NCBI GenBank assembly: GCA_003996215.1
Contig: QJPP01003544.1
Location: 62,001 to 126,000, forward strand
Reading direction: 5' to 3'
From: Jaltomata sinuosa
Lineage: Eukaryota > Streptophyta > Magnoliopsida > Solanales > Solanaceae
Length of the DNA stretch: 64,000 bases
Every line of letters starts with the position of its first letter. Within the stretch, counting starts at the first letter, position 1. Shown piece by piece: positions 9,424-21,985 of the stretch. A program made the translations under genes and the position numbers. The notes beneath the pieces are model-generated. The model saw only the letters and a program-made list of their open reading frames with translations. It searched no databases and was not told the DNA's origin.

Positions 9424-11168
9424 CTAGGTTAGGGCGAGGTAGGTTGTAAGCATTTGGATTATTTTGTGGGGAATTTTCGTAAACTGGTGCAACGCCTTGG
9501 TAATTCGGTTGGGTATTTTGGTATGTGGGTGGATGATTATGGAAGATTGATGGGGATTCTTGGTAGTGGGTTTGAGGTGCTTGGTGGTTAGGTTAAACAT
9601 AGTAAACTGGGTATGGATTTTGTGAAGATGGTGGTGTAGTAAATTGTGGTCTCGGGTTAGGGCTAAAAGAGACAACAGATACATCTTCTTTCTTTTTCCT
9701 GGCAAATCCTGTGGTATTAGATTGTGTACTCTTGCTTGTGGCTTGTAGAGCAGTAAGACTTGTGGCCTTTCCGGTTTTAAGACCATCTTCTATTGCTTCT
9801 CCCATTTTAATCAATTCTGAGAACTTTTGCCCCATCATGGATAATATCCTTTCATAATATTCAGGTTCCTGAGCCCGAATAAAGACAACAGTTATCTCAC
9901 TTTCTATCATTATAGGTCGTACTTTGGCAGCTTCCTTCCTCCAATGATAGGCATACTCACGGTAATTCTCTGTGGTCTTCTGCTTGATTTTTTTCCAAAT
10001 AGTACCTGTCAGGGAAAACTTCGACATTAAACTGGAATCTGTCCAAAAAATCTTTGGATAAAGCCCACCACGTCGACCATTGATGCAATTCTTGAGATGT
10101 GAACCATTCCAATTCCTCTCCGCTAAGGCTCCGACTAAACAACCTCATAATTAATGCGTCATTTTTCCCGACACCCACAAGCTTGTCACAATAGGCTCAG
10201 AGATGGGCCATGGGATTTCCAACACCGTCAAACATGTCAAATTTTGGAACTTTATAACCCTCAGGTATCTCCAAGTTGGGGTGCATGCAAAGATCTTCAT
10301 ATTCAAGTCCGACTACTTTCTGGGAAGACTGGACACTCTTTACTGCTTGGGAGATAGCGTCTTTCATGGCACTCATTTCTTGTTCATGTTTTTCTTCTTT
10401 CAACCTCCACTCTCTCTCCATTTCTTTGTAGTGATCCAACTCCAGATGACAGGAAAGGCTAGGATGTGGTTCAGGGATCGTATAGGCTGGTGGAGTTTGG
10501 AATGTTACAGAAGGGTTGACATGCAGGTTGTGGGAAGCTGGTAGTGGGGTTTGGAAGGCTGGTGTGAAATTTTGAGAGTCACTGGTGTTGGGTATCTAGC
10601 TCTGATTTGGTGGTGGTGTTTAGAAGGAGGTGCTGGCATATGGTAGGTTGGACACAGTTAAGTCAATGGTAGATGGGTTGGGAGTGGAAGTAATAGGTCC
10701 GATGGTATAGGTTGGGATGTAGTTGTGTAATGGAGAGCTTAGTGATGGCAAATGAGGTGGAGTTCTTCTAGTGTCGAGAGGAGGTGTATTTGCCGCAATA
10801 GCAAGTTTGGCTAAATCCTTGGTCTGTTGTAGTTCTTCCTGCATGTCCACAATTCGTTGCATCAATTGAGCTATCAACTCACCCTGATCGTTAATTTCAG
10901 AATTTTGGATGGCCATATCCACTATTCCAGTTTCATCAGGAATACCAGTCATTTTGTTTTTGCCTTTTTCTGTAAAGCGGTCAGGGAAGGATGGTACGAC
11001 TGCTTTAGATCTTGTAAAATATGGATGATCGGCCAGTTTGTTTTCAACACAGATCAGGCTTTTATCTGCAGAGAAGAACAACTCAAAAGACAAATATGTT
11101 AGATTGCGTTCAAGACAAATGATACAAGATTCGACATGAGGTAAACAAACAAGTGTTGCTTCATTCAA
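9424..11168 (-). pseudogene. E1 gag (matrix/capsid region)
   Basis: The N-terminal part (11168-10620) includes ADHPYFTRSK and an amphipathic ELIAQLMQRIVDMQEELQQ segment, then a Pro/Thr-rich stretch. A charged coiled coil (KEMEREWRLKEEKHEQEMSA, about 10430-10370) leads into the capsid: YEDLCMHPNLEIPEGYKVPK, FDMFDGVGNP, then ELEWFTSQELHQWSTW, DFLDRFQFN, and ENYREYAYHWRKEAAKVRP. This is the typical Tat/Ogre retrotransposon gag. The parts are in at least three frames (10439, 10178 and 10027 starts), so two or more frameshifts are present. The true start is uncertain; 11168 is the first Met of the open stretch. Confidence 0.85.
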
Positions 11169-12706
11169 AGGTGAATTAATCCACGGGTAGATATTTGCTG
11201 AGAGACTTGAATGGACAGGAATTTGTCCATTAAGCTTTTGGTATAAGTAATTTGATAAGAAGGTTGACTTGGTGTTGAATTCTCTGTTCTTTGCTCCTTA
11301 GGTATTGATGTTGATGGTGTGAAATTCTCCAATTTTGTCAAAATGGGAAAATAAAATTTCTCAAAGATAAGAGGAAATAAAATTTCTTGAAAATTAACTG
11401 CGTTGACACTTTTTCAGATATCTTAGCAAGTGCCGACCTTTCTTAGACGGGGGAGTAAAATTTAGAAAGGTTCTAAAAAATGGTTCAAAAGTTTTCTTAG
11501 AGACTTGGACAAGACTCGGGGAATAATTTGGACGGACTTTAATATTGAGAGTTTGGAAAATCTTGAACGTGAGTGGATTAATTCTACTTTAAACAAAACA
11601 ACATATTTTCACACAAGATAATTATATCAAACAACATATAATACAATTTATATTGCGTCCTAAATGGGTGACCTTTTTATGCCAAAGGTAGGCCTAACGC
11701 ATTGAAGGATGCATGTACGTTAAGACGTTTTATTTGCTCTTTCTTAATCCCATACAAATCAATTTCATTTCATGATATTTCAAAGAGATACAAAATAGAG
11801 AAAATAAAAATATTCTATCTATCCCTACACTATTTTTGCTATTGAGTCAAGAAGATCTCGCACTGTCTTATGATTTTCAATCAAACAAGAAAAAGCAAAA
11901 TCTTCACATTTCTTCAAACCCATCTCATAGCATTCGTCTACTTGATCCATTGTTTGTAGCTCCAAGCTGATGAGACCTTCTTCCAACAGTGTAGCCTTAT
12001 TTCCTATCTCCATCCCGTATTTCTTTCACATTTTTGTCAACTCCATGGTTTCTGTTTGTTGTCTGTAATGCTCCCTTAATCCTATCATCGGCTCAGGACC
12101 AAACCACCATATCTTTAGCGTGCGGATAATCTCTCTCAAACAGGGTATTCTCTTATCTGCGAAGGAAAATAATTTAGCACTACCCCACCCCTAAGAGAAA
12201 ATAATTCGCATAACTTATACGTACATCCTTCATTTTAAACACATAATTGAATGATCATCTTTCTTAATCGTGAGCCAATTTAGATGCAAGGTGGTCTTCT
12301 AATGGACTTAATACGTCTGAGGCATTAAGACTCCGAGGCTTAAGTGATGCATGTACCTAATAAAGGTGTTGATTTAGCTCTATCATATGTTGACTAAGAG
12401 TTGGGTAGACACGGACTTGAAATCTTCCTATATGAGAAGGCACGTGGTCACACGATAGTACTATCTGCTCACCCCACACATATACCGACTCTCTAAATAT
12501 AAGGTGTTGAAAGAATTTTGGAGAAGTGAAAGGACACAACTCGCGTGTACAATGTGTGTGAAAGTGTCAAAATTCCAGATGTGGAGGAAATATGAACGGA
12601 ATAAAAATTTAAAGCAATAACAAATAATTTAAAATTAGCACAAATAAAAAAAGTGAGGATTAGCCACAAAAATTAAATAAATCTTTTTGGTTAGAACCTA
12701 GATGAA
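11169..12706 (-). other. E1 leader between primer site and gag
   Basis: This is 1.5 kb of mostly non-coding sequence. A 62-residue open stretch at 12013-11825 (MEIGNKATLLEEG ... TMDQVDECYEMG) looks protein-like and may be a relic of the extra ORF1 that Ogre elements carry ahead of gag, but I cannot assign a domain. Nothing else recognised. Confidence 0.45.
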
Positions 12707-12724
12707 TCCCCAGCAGAGTCGCCA
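12707..12724 (-). promoter_or_regulatory. E1 primer binding site, tRNA-Arg type
   Basis: The minus strand reads TGGCGACTCTGCTGGGGA, three bases after the LTR end. It is close to the complement of the 3' end of a plant tRNA-Arg, the primer known for Ogre-type elements. Confidence 0.85.
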
Positions 12725-15009
12725 TTCTGTTACGATGTATTTTGAATTTAATCAAAACATCATAACTTGGCAATCATTTTTGAAAAATAAATAAAGAGTC
12801 GCCACTTAATTTTTGGAAAATTAAGAAAATCATTTTTAAAGATATTTATAAAGAAAACCTTTATTTTATAGCCAGAGTTCGGGATAAGGGTTCAAGTGAT
12901 TTCTCGAACAAGGTATTAAGCACTTTAAAAAATCCGCAAATGCGGTTACCGACGGATTTTTAAACAATTTGTGGCTAAACAAATTTTAAAAAAATATTTT
13001 AAAGTAAATCTTTGAAACTTTTGTAATTCTCAAAACTTTAAGTTTTTCGAAAGAATTTGATTTCTTATACATGCTTGATGAAAACTAAAAGCATTCGCAT
13101 GTATTTTTGGAGATCAAAAAATTGATTTTAACATTAAAAGAAAGAAAACTAAATAAATAGAATTTTGATCTTTTTACGTACTAAAAAAATAAAACTGTTT
13201 GTTGACTTAACTAAGATTATTACTTTAAACAATTGAATTGATGAAACTTTTTAAAACTCCAATCTCGTGATTTAGCATGGAAAATTTTAGGATGAAGTAG
13301 TAAAGAAACAAAAATTAAATAAACATACTCGTTTGCGGATTCATCTAAGTTGAATGATAAACAAATAAAATGTTAGTGATACAAAGCAATAAAATACTAA
13401 TAAAAATAAGAATGACTTTAGGCTTCTAGCCCAAAATCTAATAATACTTGCGATCTTTTCTCACTTCCTTTTTCTGATCGTCTGACGAGAAGTGGGTCTT
13501 CAGATGAGTTAGGAATATATATATATGGACCCATTTCTCTTTCTTTTCGGTTGATCGCGAGAAATGAGCTGGTATGACTCTATGAGTGGACGAAGATATG
13601 TGTTGGGCTTCCACAACCCAATGAGATAATGCAAACGGGCGGATGTAGTCCAAACGGACCCGGTGAATGAGTTTCACGTGCATAGAGAATAGAAGGATGG
13701 TTAGCATGTGATATTGTTGAAGGAGAAAAAGACGAGAATTAAAATTTAAGCTAAACATAAGAGAAAGCTTGCTGGTTAGTCAATATAACCGATACAAAAG
13801 GTCTTATTTGGCACATTAGCCAAATAATTGTACACATAACAAAATTGAGACATAAAATAGTTCAAAGCTTTGTGAAAAAAAGAAAACCTATATTCCCATG
13901 AAGATATAAAACATGTATATGTAGTGACTTGATGCCTCTATAGCTTATAAGGCAAATTGGGTACTCTATCTTCCTAATTCTTTTTTATTCAAATACTTGT
14001 AGCAAGTCGACGCGAGAGCAATCATAAACAAGACATACAACAGATTTTTCCATGCTCGCCATTCAAGAGACCAATCATGTGAAAATAAAATAAATCCCAA
14101 GAGTAATCAACCACCGACTAAACTTATTATGGTCTTAAATATATGGAGATAAAATGAAATAAAAGGAGAAACAAGAAAGAGGACTTCATCAGGATCTCCT
14201 CCGTCCTCGTATTACTTTCTAACTAGAGATACACCTTAAGCTAACGAGAATACATAAAACAATTTATATTTTAGTCAGATTCAAAAGGACAAGTTCCCAA
14301 AAAATAAAAATAACAACAATGAGGCAACCATGATTTTCTAAATGAAAGTAAATAAATTAACTATTAAGAAAACTCAACAGAAGGTTGGAATCAAGTGATT
14401 TAAGCCTCTGGATCACGACTTAGAGAAAGAGAAAAGGGCAGCCTCATCACAGACCATAACAATTATTTTGGGAGTAATTTAGGTGCGGGATGACCTTAAT
14501 CCCTACCCACTCAAGAACCGAAACATTCTTATAGGCTTGCTCTAAAAAAATAAGAAAACATAAAGGGATGGGGAGAGGGAATCTGTTCATATATTTTAGG
14601 GAAGGGAAATAGAGGATGATGAGCACTACAAGTGTTCATCTTCTTATTCCGAAGCTCACGAGGACATTTCCTATATCATGTACTAAAATAACTAAACCGT
14701 GAGAAGAAAAAAAGAAGAAGACAGGAGCAGACCTAAAAAAGTGACGAGGACGGGAGAAAAAGAAGTAATTTATTTAGTATTTGAAGATAGGAAGAGAGTA
14801 GAAGATGATGACACCATAATGTATTCACATCTCATCTTGTAACGCTCACACGAATATCCACTATCATATATTTCATCAAACCGAATTGAAAAATCAAGAG
14901 GCACTTTAATGGACTAAACTCAAACAAACACAAGCATGAGAACTAAAATTTTGAGCAAACTAGTTCAACTTAGCAGAATCAAAACATATAAAGGGAAGCA
15001 GGGGTGGGG

Positions 15010-15069
15010 AAATATGTGAGCATTTTGGGGTAAAAGAATGAAAATATGTGAGCATTTTGGGGTAAAAGA
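15010..15069. repeat. 32-bp tandem duplication private to E1 5' LTR
   Basis: AATATGTGAGCATTTTGGGG followed by TAAAAGA occurs twice in tandem here but only once at the homologous place in the other LTR (about 210-240), so the duplication arose after insertion. Confidence 0.85.
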
Positions 15070-15870
15070 TTGGATGTAAGATGATGAATACTATGAGATG
15101 TTCATCCCTTCTTCCATAATATTCATAAGAATATACTATTTTACAGATTGTACCCTTAAAACAGCTAGACAAAGCAACAAAAGAATGAGCAATACTTTCC
15201 CAGATCGTTACTCTTTAGGTGCCTAGATCAAATAGATACGAGAGAGAAATAAAAAAGAACACAAGATCAAAGACATGACCATGCTATCTCTTCCCAGAAC
15301 TGAATCATTAGAGAGAACCAGAAATGGGAAGATTTAGAGCATTTTATGGACGAGAGACGGGTGTAAGCGATAAAACGCCATGAGACGTTCTCCCTTTATC
15401 CCATAATGTTCATCAAAAGCCCCTCTTATTCTATGCTCTTGTCAAACTCATACAAGCTAAACAAACAATGAACCAACATTTGCTTCGAATTAAAAATTAA
15501 TCAAGCAGCTAAAGCGACATGAAAATTTTAATCACTACAATATAAAATGGAAAACAATGAGCAGCAATAGTAAATAGAAAATGAGAACGATAAAAAGGTG
15601 AGAAAGGGGAATTACCTTCCGACGAGCAGTGAACTGAGACGGGAGAGATTGAGGGTCGTGTTTTTGATTCTACCTTAGCAAAAGCTCAAGAAAACAGAGA
15701 GTAATATGAGTATTTTAATCTTTGAATGCAAGCTTTTGAGAGAACTGAATTAAACTTATGATTTTTAGATATGAACACTGTGATTTCTCAGATGCTAACA
15801 AATGGAATGCAAAGCTAAAACCTATATTTTAAGATCTCAGAACGTGTCCCAAACATCAGGGATAAGGCTC

Positions 15871-15878
15871 TATTTATA
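15871..15878 (-). promoter_or_regulatory. TATA box in E1 5' LTR
   Basis: The minus strand reads GTCTATAAATAGAGCC, about 1.07 kb from the LTR start. Transcription is expected to begin about 30 bases further down the minus strand. Confidence 0.75.
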
Positions 15879-17706
15879 GACCTAAATTAGGGTTCACAAC
15901 TTCTTTGAATATTGGGTTTGAGATACGAATTTCAAATCCGGTCAAAGACTATTTGAAATTCAAAAATTAGAGGAAAACGACGAAGATTTCAGAGAAAGGA
16001 CGATTAGCCAATGAAAAATGAGATGAAATAGAGAGTTACCGTTTGGAGCTCGTCGATTCTCCAGCTAACGGATGAACACCATAAGTGACTTTGATGTTTC
16101 AGGGAGAGCACAGACTGGGAAAAACAAAAAGTAGGCTGGTTCTTAGCCAAAAGTGGCTGAACGCGAGGGGTAAAAAGGGAAATGGGAGGGGGGGCGATGG
16201 AGCTTTTAATTGACCAGGGTTTTGGTAAATGTATTATTTGTTTGAGTGAGGGAGAAGGGAAAATAGAGGAATTGGGCCAGGTTTGGAAGAAATGGATTGG
16301 GCTGTAGCTTAGTTGTGTTATTGAGCTACAAAATATAAGGAAAATGGGCTGCATTTGATGATTTTTGATTTCAAAATGAGCCTAAATGGTGGCTGACTTG
16401 GGAGCTGAAAATATAGTTGGAAATATAGCCAATTGGATTAAAAAAAATGGCCAAAATATTTTAATTATAGATAAAATATGTCACAAAATATAACCAATTC
16501 GAGATACGATTAAGATGAATTAATTATCAATTTTAATCAATCTAAGCTTCTTGACCTTGACAGAGTAAAATATTTATGCGTAAAAATAGATTTCATAAAA
16601 TTTATAATAATAAAGACATAAATGACTTCAAATTGATATAATAAAATACGTACTCAACTAAAACTTATTTTCGTTGCGGTTCGAATTGTAGACTAATAAA
16701 TATTCTAAATTAATAATATATAATTAAATTTACATAAATAAAATTAGTATTAAAATATTATATATAATATACATAATATATATTAAGGTGTTTTGCCAAA
16801 TGAAAGGGCAAAATAACCTTCAAAATAATTTAGAAAATATTTTAACTCTTGCGAACGAATATTCCACTCTGTTTGAAATTCTGGAAGTTTGACTAATTAA
16901 TCGACAGGTGGGAGGCCAAAATTGGGTGTCAACAGAGAGAACCAAGTAACCAAGTTAACACTTGTCAAGTCTAAGAAGCTAAAATCAGTTGCATTAATTA
17001 AAATCAAGATTTATAACTAGAAATAAATGATAAACAAATTCCTGCGGAAATAATCCCTAGAATCTGAAAGTCGTGTACCAAAACGTCTAACATAAGTCTA
17101 GGATACGGGGATGCAGTCCCAATGTAAAAGTATTATGAGTCTGATCAATGGACAAGAAATGATAGACGAATCCATGTCAGCCTAGAAGAAGTAGCTCACC
17201 CTTAAATTCAAGAAACGCTAGTGTCACTACTGAGGTCGCGCAGCAGCCGCCCGAATATGCCCTGTACTCAACAAAAGAAGAGCAAGTGCAGCGTCAGTAC
17301 ACAAAACAAAAGTGTACTGATAAGATCATCGGACAGCTCCAATATATGAAATATGAACACTTAACTAAACTCAGTAAAACATGACAAAACATGTATAAAC
17401 AAAATTAGTAATTACAATCCAGACTCTTAGTCATCAACCTAACTTATCAACCACATAAGATATGTCCAAAACTACAATGAAAATAATAAATGCAACTCCA
17501 TACGCCACTCAAGTAACCCAGACCACTCAAGGATTCCTAAGGCAATATCTACAATGTTTAACATGCAATCCCGGTTTACTCAAGAATCAACCTAGCATTT
17601 AAACACAATCACCCGACCACTCATGGACCAATATACAACAATTACATCACAAGGAATAAATTCGGTCCACTCATAGAACTAAAATACAAAATTACAACCA
17701 AACATA

Positions 17707-17852
17707 TACTAGGCGTGGTACCGGAGCAAACCATGATAGAACCTGTACCAGGCATGGTACCCGAGCCAACTGATAGATATTCCATACCAGGAGTGGTATC
17801 CGAGCCAACCAATGAATTGTACCAGGCGTGGTACCCGAGCCAACCGAATGTC
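17707..17852. repeat. GTACCA...TGGTAC hairpin array, E2 3' LTR
   Basis: Four units at 35-39 bp spacing, each with a 6-bp inverted repeat around a 4-base loop and the tail CCCGAGCCAACC. The unit at 17784-17799 reads ATACCAGGAGTGGTAT, changed on both arms relative to its neighbours. Confidence 0.9.
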
Positions 17853-18588
17853 TCAAACATCACAACAATCAATAACAATGAATACAACACATACTTGTAA
17901 AACCAACATGTAAATAAGACAAGTTCATTTCACCAGATTGACAATCGAGTATCATTAACATTCATTATTATATTCCCTAAAACACGTACTATACAGACAA
18001 TACTAATGTAATAGTTAACATGCACACATAACATAAATGGAAAATAATCCAACCATCACCTACCTTAAAATTTGCCTGAATGCTCTACTGAACCTGAGCT
18101 TTCCCTTTTTGTGAAGCTTTAGCTTGTTCTTGGTCTAAAAACAAATACATAAACACAAAATCAACTCATGTGGCCTAAATATTTCCGTATTATGTCCTAA
18201 TCCCAAACCCCAGGCCAAACTCATAATCTTTCCACCCAACCTAGGGCCTTTTCCACTGATAATTCACCTAAACTACTAATTTTATGATTACATTAGCAAA
18301 TTACAGTATTAAATCTTGAGTTACACAGTTTATACACAAAACCCAAGGTTTTCTATATTTACATTTCTTGTTACACCAGATTTTCCCCGTTGGGTCAAGC
18401 CAAACACTCCACACTGCCGTAACTACGATTCTAAGGTATAGAAATCAAAGTACTAGATTAGGGGAACAAAATCTTTACCTTTATGATGAAACTTGATGGA
18501 AAATCATTAGGAATCGCCTCTTCCCTTCCCCAAAATGTTCCTGAACAATTATGAATGTTTTGGGGAAGTTTCAACGTTTACTTCCACT

Positions 18589-18740
18589 TATCCCACTATA
18601 GGGGCCCAATCCCGCTTTAGCAGCACCGCAGTAGTGGAAGCCGCTCGTATAACAGGGTTGACCGCCTTGAGTTTTGCTATAGCAGGAATTTCTCCACTGT
18701 AGCGATCATTGTCGTAGCGGCATGTCACCTGCTATAGAGG
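18589..18740. repeat. Degenerate CCGCTATAGCGG palindrome cluster, E2 3' LTR
   Basis: Several decayed copies (CCACTATAGGGG, CCGCTTTAGCAG, TTGCTATAGCAG, CTGCTATAGAGG). The homologous cluster in the other LTR (24287-24437) is better preserved. Confidence 0.75.
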
Positions 18741-19094
18741 ATGACATAGGACAAAACCTCGAGAATCCTCCCAGTTTTGCCTATTTTACAACACACTTTC
18801 AAACCTTGACGTTCCAGACCAACCCTTTCACGTCAAGTTTGATTTTGGGAGTTTTACTCACTAGAATGTATTTAAAAAAAGTTCTACGGACTCTTTAACA
18901 TCTTATTTAATAGAAAAACTAGCTCAACCTTAGATATTTTACCCAATCCTTTCCCGAATTTCCCTAGACTTTACCTCGCTCAGAATTCAATCGAGACTAG
19001 TCTAGCCCAAAATTTCAACTCCTAAACCTGAAAGTTTTCTAACCCATTTCTTTGTATGAATAGCTCACCTATAATAACGGGAAGGGTCATTATG

Positions 19095-20560
19095 AAATAT
19101 ACCAATTTACCCATTATTCATCCTCAAATGATCAAACACAAAAAAGATGAGCTAAAAAGAGAAAAGGTTAGTACGTGAATCCTCAGACAAGTGAGGGTAC
19201 TTTTCCTGCATGTCCTTCTTAGTTTTCCAAGTAGATTCCTTAACTGGACGATGCTTCTATTGAACCTTCACCGATCTGATGTCCTTTGTCCTTAATTTCT
19301 GCATATCCCAATCAAGAATAATAACCGACTCTTCTTTGTACTGAAGGTCCTTATCTAGCACGATCGAATCCTATTTGATAATGTACTCCCCATCCCCATG
19401 GTATCTCTTCAACATGGATACATGAAAGACTACTTGTACTTTAGACAAAGTGGGCGGCAATGCTAACCTGTAAGCTACCAGCCCCATGCTTTTGAGAACG
19501 TCAAATGGACCAATATACCAAGGCTAAGCTTACTCCTCTTGCCAAACCTCATTACCCCTTTCATTGGTGACACCTTCAACAAAACCTATTCATCAAATTG
19601 AAAAGACATGTCCCTTGCCTTGCGATCCGTATACTCTTTTTGCCTATTTTGGGCTCCAATAACTTGGTTTAAATACCTCTCACCTTTTCATGAGCTTCCT
19701 TCACCAAGTCAATGCCCAAGGGTTTCACATCGCCTGCATCAAATCACCCTATGGGCAATCTACATCCCCTCCCATAAAGTGCCTCGAATAGTGCCATATC
19801 AATACTGGAGTGGTAATTGTTGTTGTATGTGAATTCACATAATGGTAAGAATTGATCCCAATGGCCCCCAAAATCAATCACACATGCTCTCAGTATGTCC
19901 TCCAGCACCTGAATCATCCTCTCTGACTGGCCATCTGTCTGAGGATGAAAAGCTATGCTAAAAGTGAGCTAGGTGCCCAACTCTTCGTGCAACTTACCCC
20001 AGAACCTAAAAGTAAACTACATACCTCTGTCTGAAATGATGAAAAGTGGCACCCCATGCAATCTGACTATCTCTTTGATATAGATCTTAGCCAACTGCTG
20101 GAAGTTGTAATCTACCCTGACCGAAATGAAATAAACTGACTTTGTCAATCTATAAACGATGACCCAAATGGAATTATACATTCCCAAGTTCTTAGGAAGA
20201 CCCACAATGAAATGCATGGCTATTCTTTCTCACTTCTATTCAAGAATGGGCATCATCTGAAACAATCCTTCAGGCCTTTGATGCTCATATTTCACCTACT
20301 GACAATTTTGACACTTGGACACATATTCAACTATGTCCCTCTTCATCCCAGGACACTAATAAAGTTGTCTCAAGTCCCAGTATATTTTGGTTACACCCGG
20401 ATGAATCGAGTACCACAAACAATGAGCTTATGCCAACACATTCTAAACCAAGTCATTAACCCGAGGAACACAAATCCACCCTCTATAACTTAGCACCCCA
20501 CACGCTTCAAGTGTGGTGTCTAGGTCCTCCAGGAAAATACCTTGCGCTGTAGCTTGTTCA
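19095..20560 (-). pseudogene. E2 integrase with C-terminal chromodomain
   Basis: The chromodomain is readable in one frame at about 19420-19185: GDGEYIIK, DLQYKEESVIILDWDMQKLR, KDIRSVKVQ, KHRPVKESTWKTKKDMQ and KYPHLSE, interrupted by two TAG stops where relatives have Trp. Upstream are GPY-side sequence (ALPPTLSKVQVVFHVSMLKR) and the core: MHFIVGLPKNLG and VPLFIISDRG (20217-20017). In the first core motif the catalytic Asp is His. The region between is stop-ridden. A chromodomain integrase would direct insertion to heterochromatin; this copy cannot be active. Confidence 0.85.
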
Positions 20561-20596
20561 ATTGCACATCCTACAACTATTTTGCCTTGATGTCCT

Positions 20597-21065
20597 CTAT
20601 GAATGTGGGTTTAACCTCAATACTGGAAAACACTCCACCCTTTTCTGAATACCCAACTGCACAAACTTGTATGCCAAAGTCTGAATCTCTTTAGCCAAGG
20701 GTCTCTTAGACACCCCTAAACAAGCCAAACTTCCCATACTAACCGCTTTCCAGCTCAATGCGTCTGCCACTACATTGGCTTTACCCAAATGATACTGGAT
20801 GGTCACGTCATAATTTTGACAACTCCATCCACCTTCTCTATCTCAGATTCAAATCCTTCTGTGTAAACACATGCTATAAGCTATGATGGTTAGTGAAAAC
20901 CTCACACTTGACACCATAGAGATAGTGTTTCCAGATCTTAAGTGTGAAGACCACCGCTGCCAACTCCATATCATGGGTTGGGTAGTTTTTCTCGTGAGGC
21001 TTCAACTGCCTCGAAGCATAAGTGATAACATTCTTGTCATGCATCAACACAACACCCAAACTCAA
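20597..21065 (-). pseudogene. E2 RNase H
   Basis: LGVVLMHDKNVITYASRQLK and YPTHDMELAAVVFTLKIWKH (RNase H, with the catalytic Glu in HDMELA), VFTNHHSL where relatives have TDHKSL, then YHLGKANVVADALSWK at the domain end, followed by the spacer to integrase. At least one stop separates 20874 and 20806. Confidence 0.85.
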
Positions 21066-21985
21066 ATGTCAAGCATCATAAAACACAATGAAATCTTTAC
21101 CTTCAACCGACAATGATAGGATATAAGTTGTACTTAGGAGTGTCTTGAGCTTTTTGAAGCTCTCCTCACACTTGTTAGACCACACAAATGGTACCTCTTT
21201 TTGGGTTAATTTTGTAAAATGAGTAGCAATGGAATCAATGTTCTTGACAAAATTGCAATAATAGCCAGCAAGACCCACAAAACTCTTAACCTCGATCACA
21301 GAGCTAGGCCGGACCCAACTTCTAACTGCCTCAATCTTTTAGGGATCTACCATCACCCCTTTTTCTAAAATCACATGCCCAAAGAAAGAAACTGAAGATA
21401 ACCAAAATTCACACTTTGAGAACTTAGTATACAATATTTGTCTCCTCAGAATGCCCATAATAATTTGAAGATGCTCTGCATGCTCCTCTTTACTCTTGGA
21501 GTAAATCAAGATATCGTCTATAAATATAATCACGAAGGAATCCAGATATCACTTGAAGACACCGCTCATCAAACTCATGAAAGCCACTGGCGCATTGGTC
21601 AACCCAAATGACATTACTAAGAACTCATAGTGCCCATACCGAGTCCAGAAAGTCATCTTGGGTATATCCTCAGGCCTAATCTTCAGCTGATGGTACCCTA
21701 ACCTCAAGTCAATCTTTGAAAACAATGAAGCACCCTTTAACTGGTCAAAAAGGTCATCTATGCGGGTTAAAGGATACTTATTGTTGATGGTAACCTTGTT
21801 CAATTTCCTATAGTCTATACTCATCCTCACACTACCATCCTTTGTTTTTACAAATAAGACCGGAGCACCCCAAAGCAAAGCACTGAGATAAATGAATCCC
21901 TTATCTAGAAGTTCTTACAGCTGGGTTTTAAGTTTCCTCAACTCTGATGGAGCCATATGATAAGAAGGAATAGAGATTGGGTGAG
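21066..21985 (-). pseudogene. E2 reverse transcriptase
   Basis: Motifs in order: SIDYRKLNKVTINNKYPL, ASLFSKIDLRLGYHQLK, FLVMSFGLTNAPVAFM, then after a TGA stop IIFIDDILIYSKSKEEHAEH (the F-I-D-D form of the YxDD box, usual in this clade), KCEFWLSSVSFFGH, and VKSFVGLAGYYCNFVK in the thumb/connection. There are three short open pieces in the same order with stops between. The N-terminal side (PISIPSYHMAPSELRKL, about 21985-21940) is fused directly to gag sequence. Confidence 0.88.

Larger units (their letters stand above)
1..16934 (-). mobile_element. E1: Tat/Ogre-like Ty3/gypsy LTR retrotransposon, decayed, 3' LTR cut by window edge
   Basis: On the minus strand the order is 5' LTR (16934-12728), primer site, leader, gag, protease, RT, RNase H, a second archaeal-type RNase H, integrase, repeat-rich 3' UTR, partial 3' LTR (1431-1). 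The second RNase H between RH and integrase, the tRNA-Arg-like primer site, the very long LTR and the minisatellite-bearing 3' UTR are known traits of the Tat lineage (Ogre/Retand/Grande types). The two LTR copies are clearly homologous over 1-1431 and about 14797-16251. The reading frames are interrupted by several stops and at least one frameshift, so the copy is dead. E1 is inserted in the 3' LTR of E2, whose sequence resumes at 16935. Confidence 0.9.
12728..16934 (-). repeat. E1 5' LTR, about 4.2 kb
   Basis: Starts on the minus strand at 16934 with TGTTGACACCCAATTTTGG and ends ...CGTAACA at 12728, with TG/CA termini, followed by the primer site. The length is within the range known for Ogre. 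A TATA box at 15871-15878 places U3 at about 1.07 kb and leaves an unusually long R-U5 of about 3.1 kb. Open frames inside (for example 13438-13758 and 16004-16354) show no domain and are ignored. Confidence 0.9.
16935..19094 (-). repeat. E2 3' LTR, outer end removed by E1 insertion
   Basis: Aligns with the other LTR from GAACCAAGTAACCAAGT (16939 versus 22606) to the inner end at about 19094. It carries the GTACCA hairpin array (17707-17834) and the palindrome cluster (18589-18740). Open frames over the array are repeat artefacts. Confidence 0.88.

Noticed and set aside
13438..13758. 106-residue open frame in the E1 LTR
   Set aside because: No recognisable domain, lies in R-U5, and shows no similarity to any family I know.
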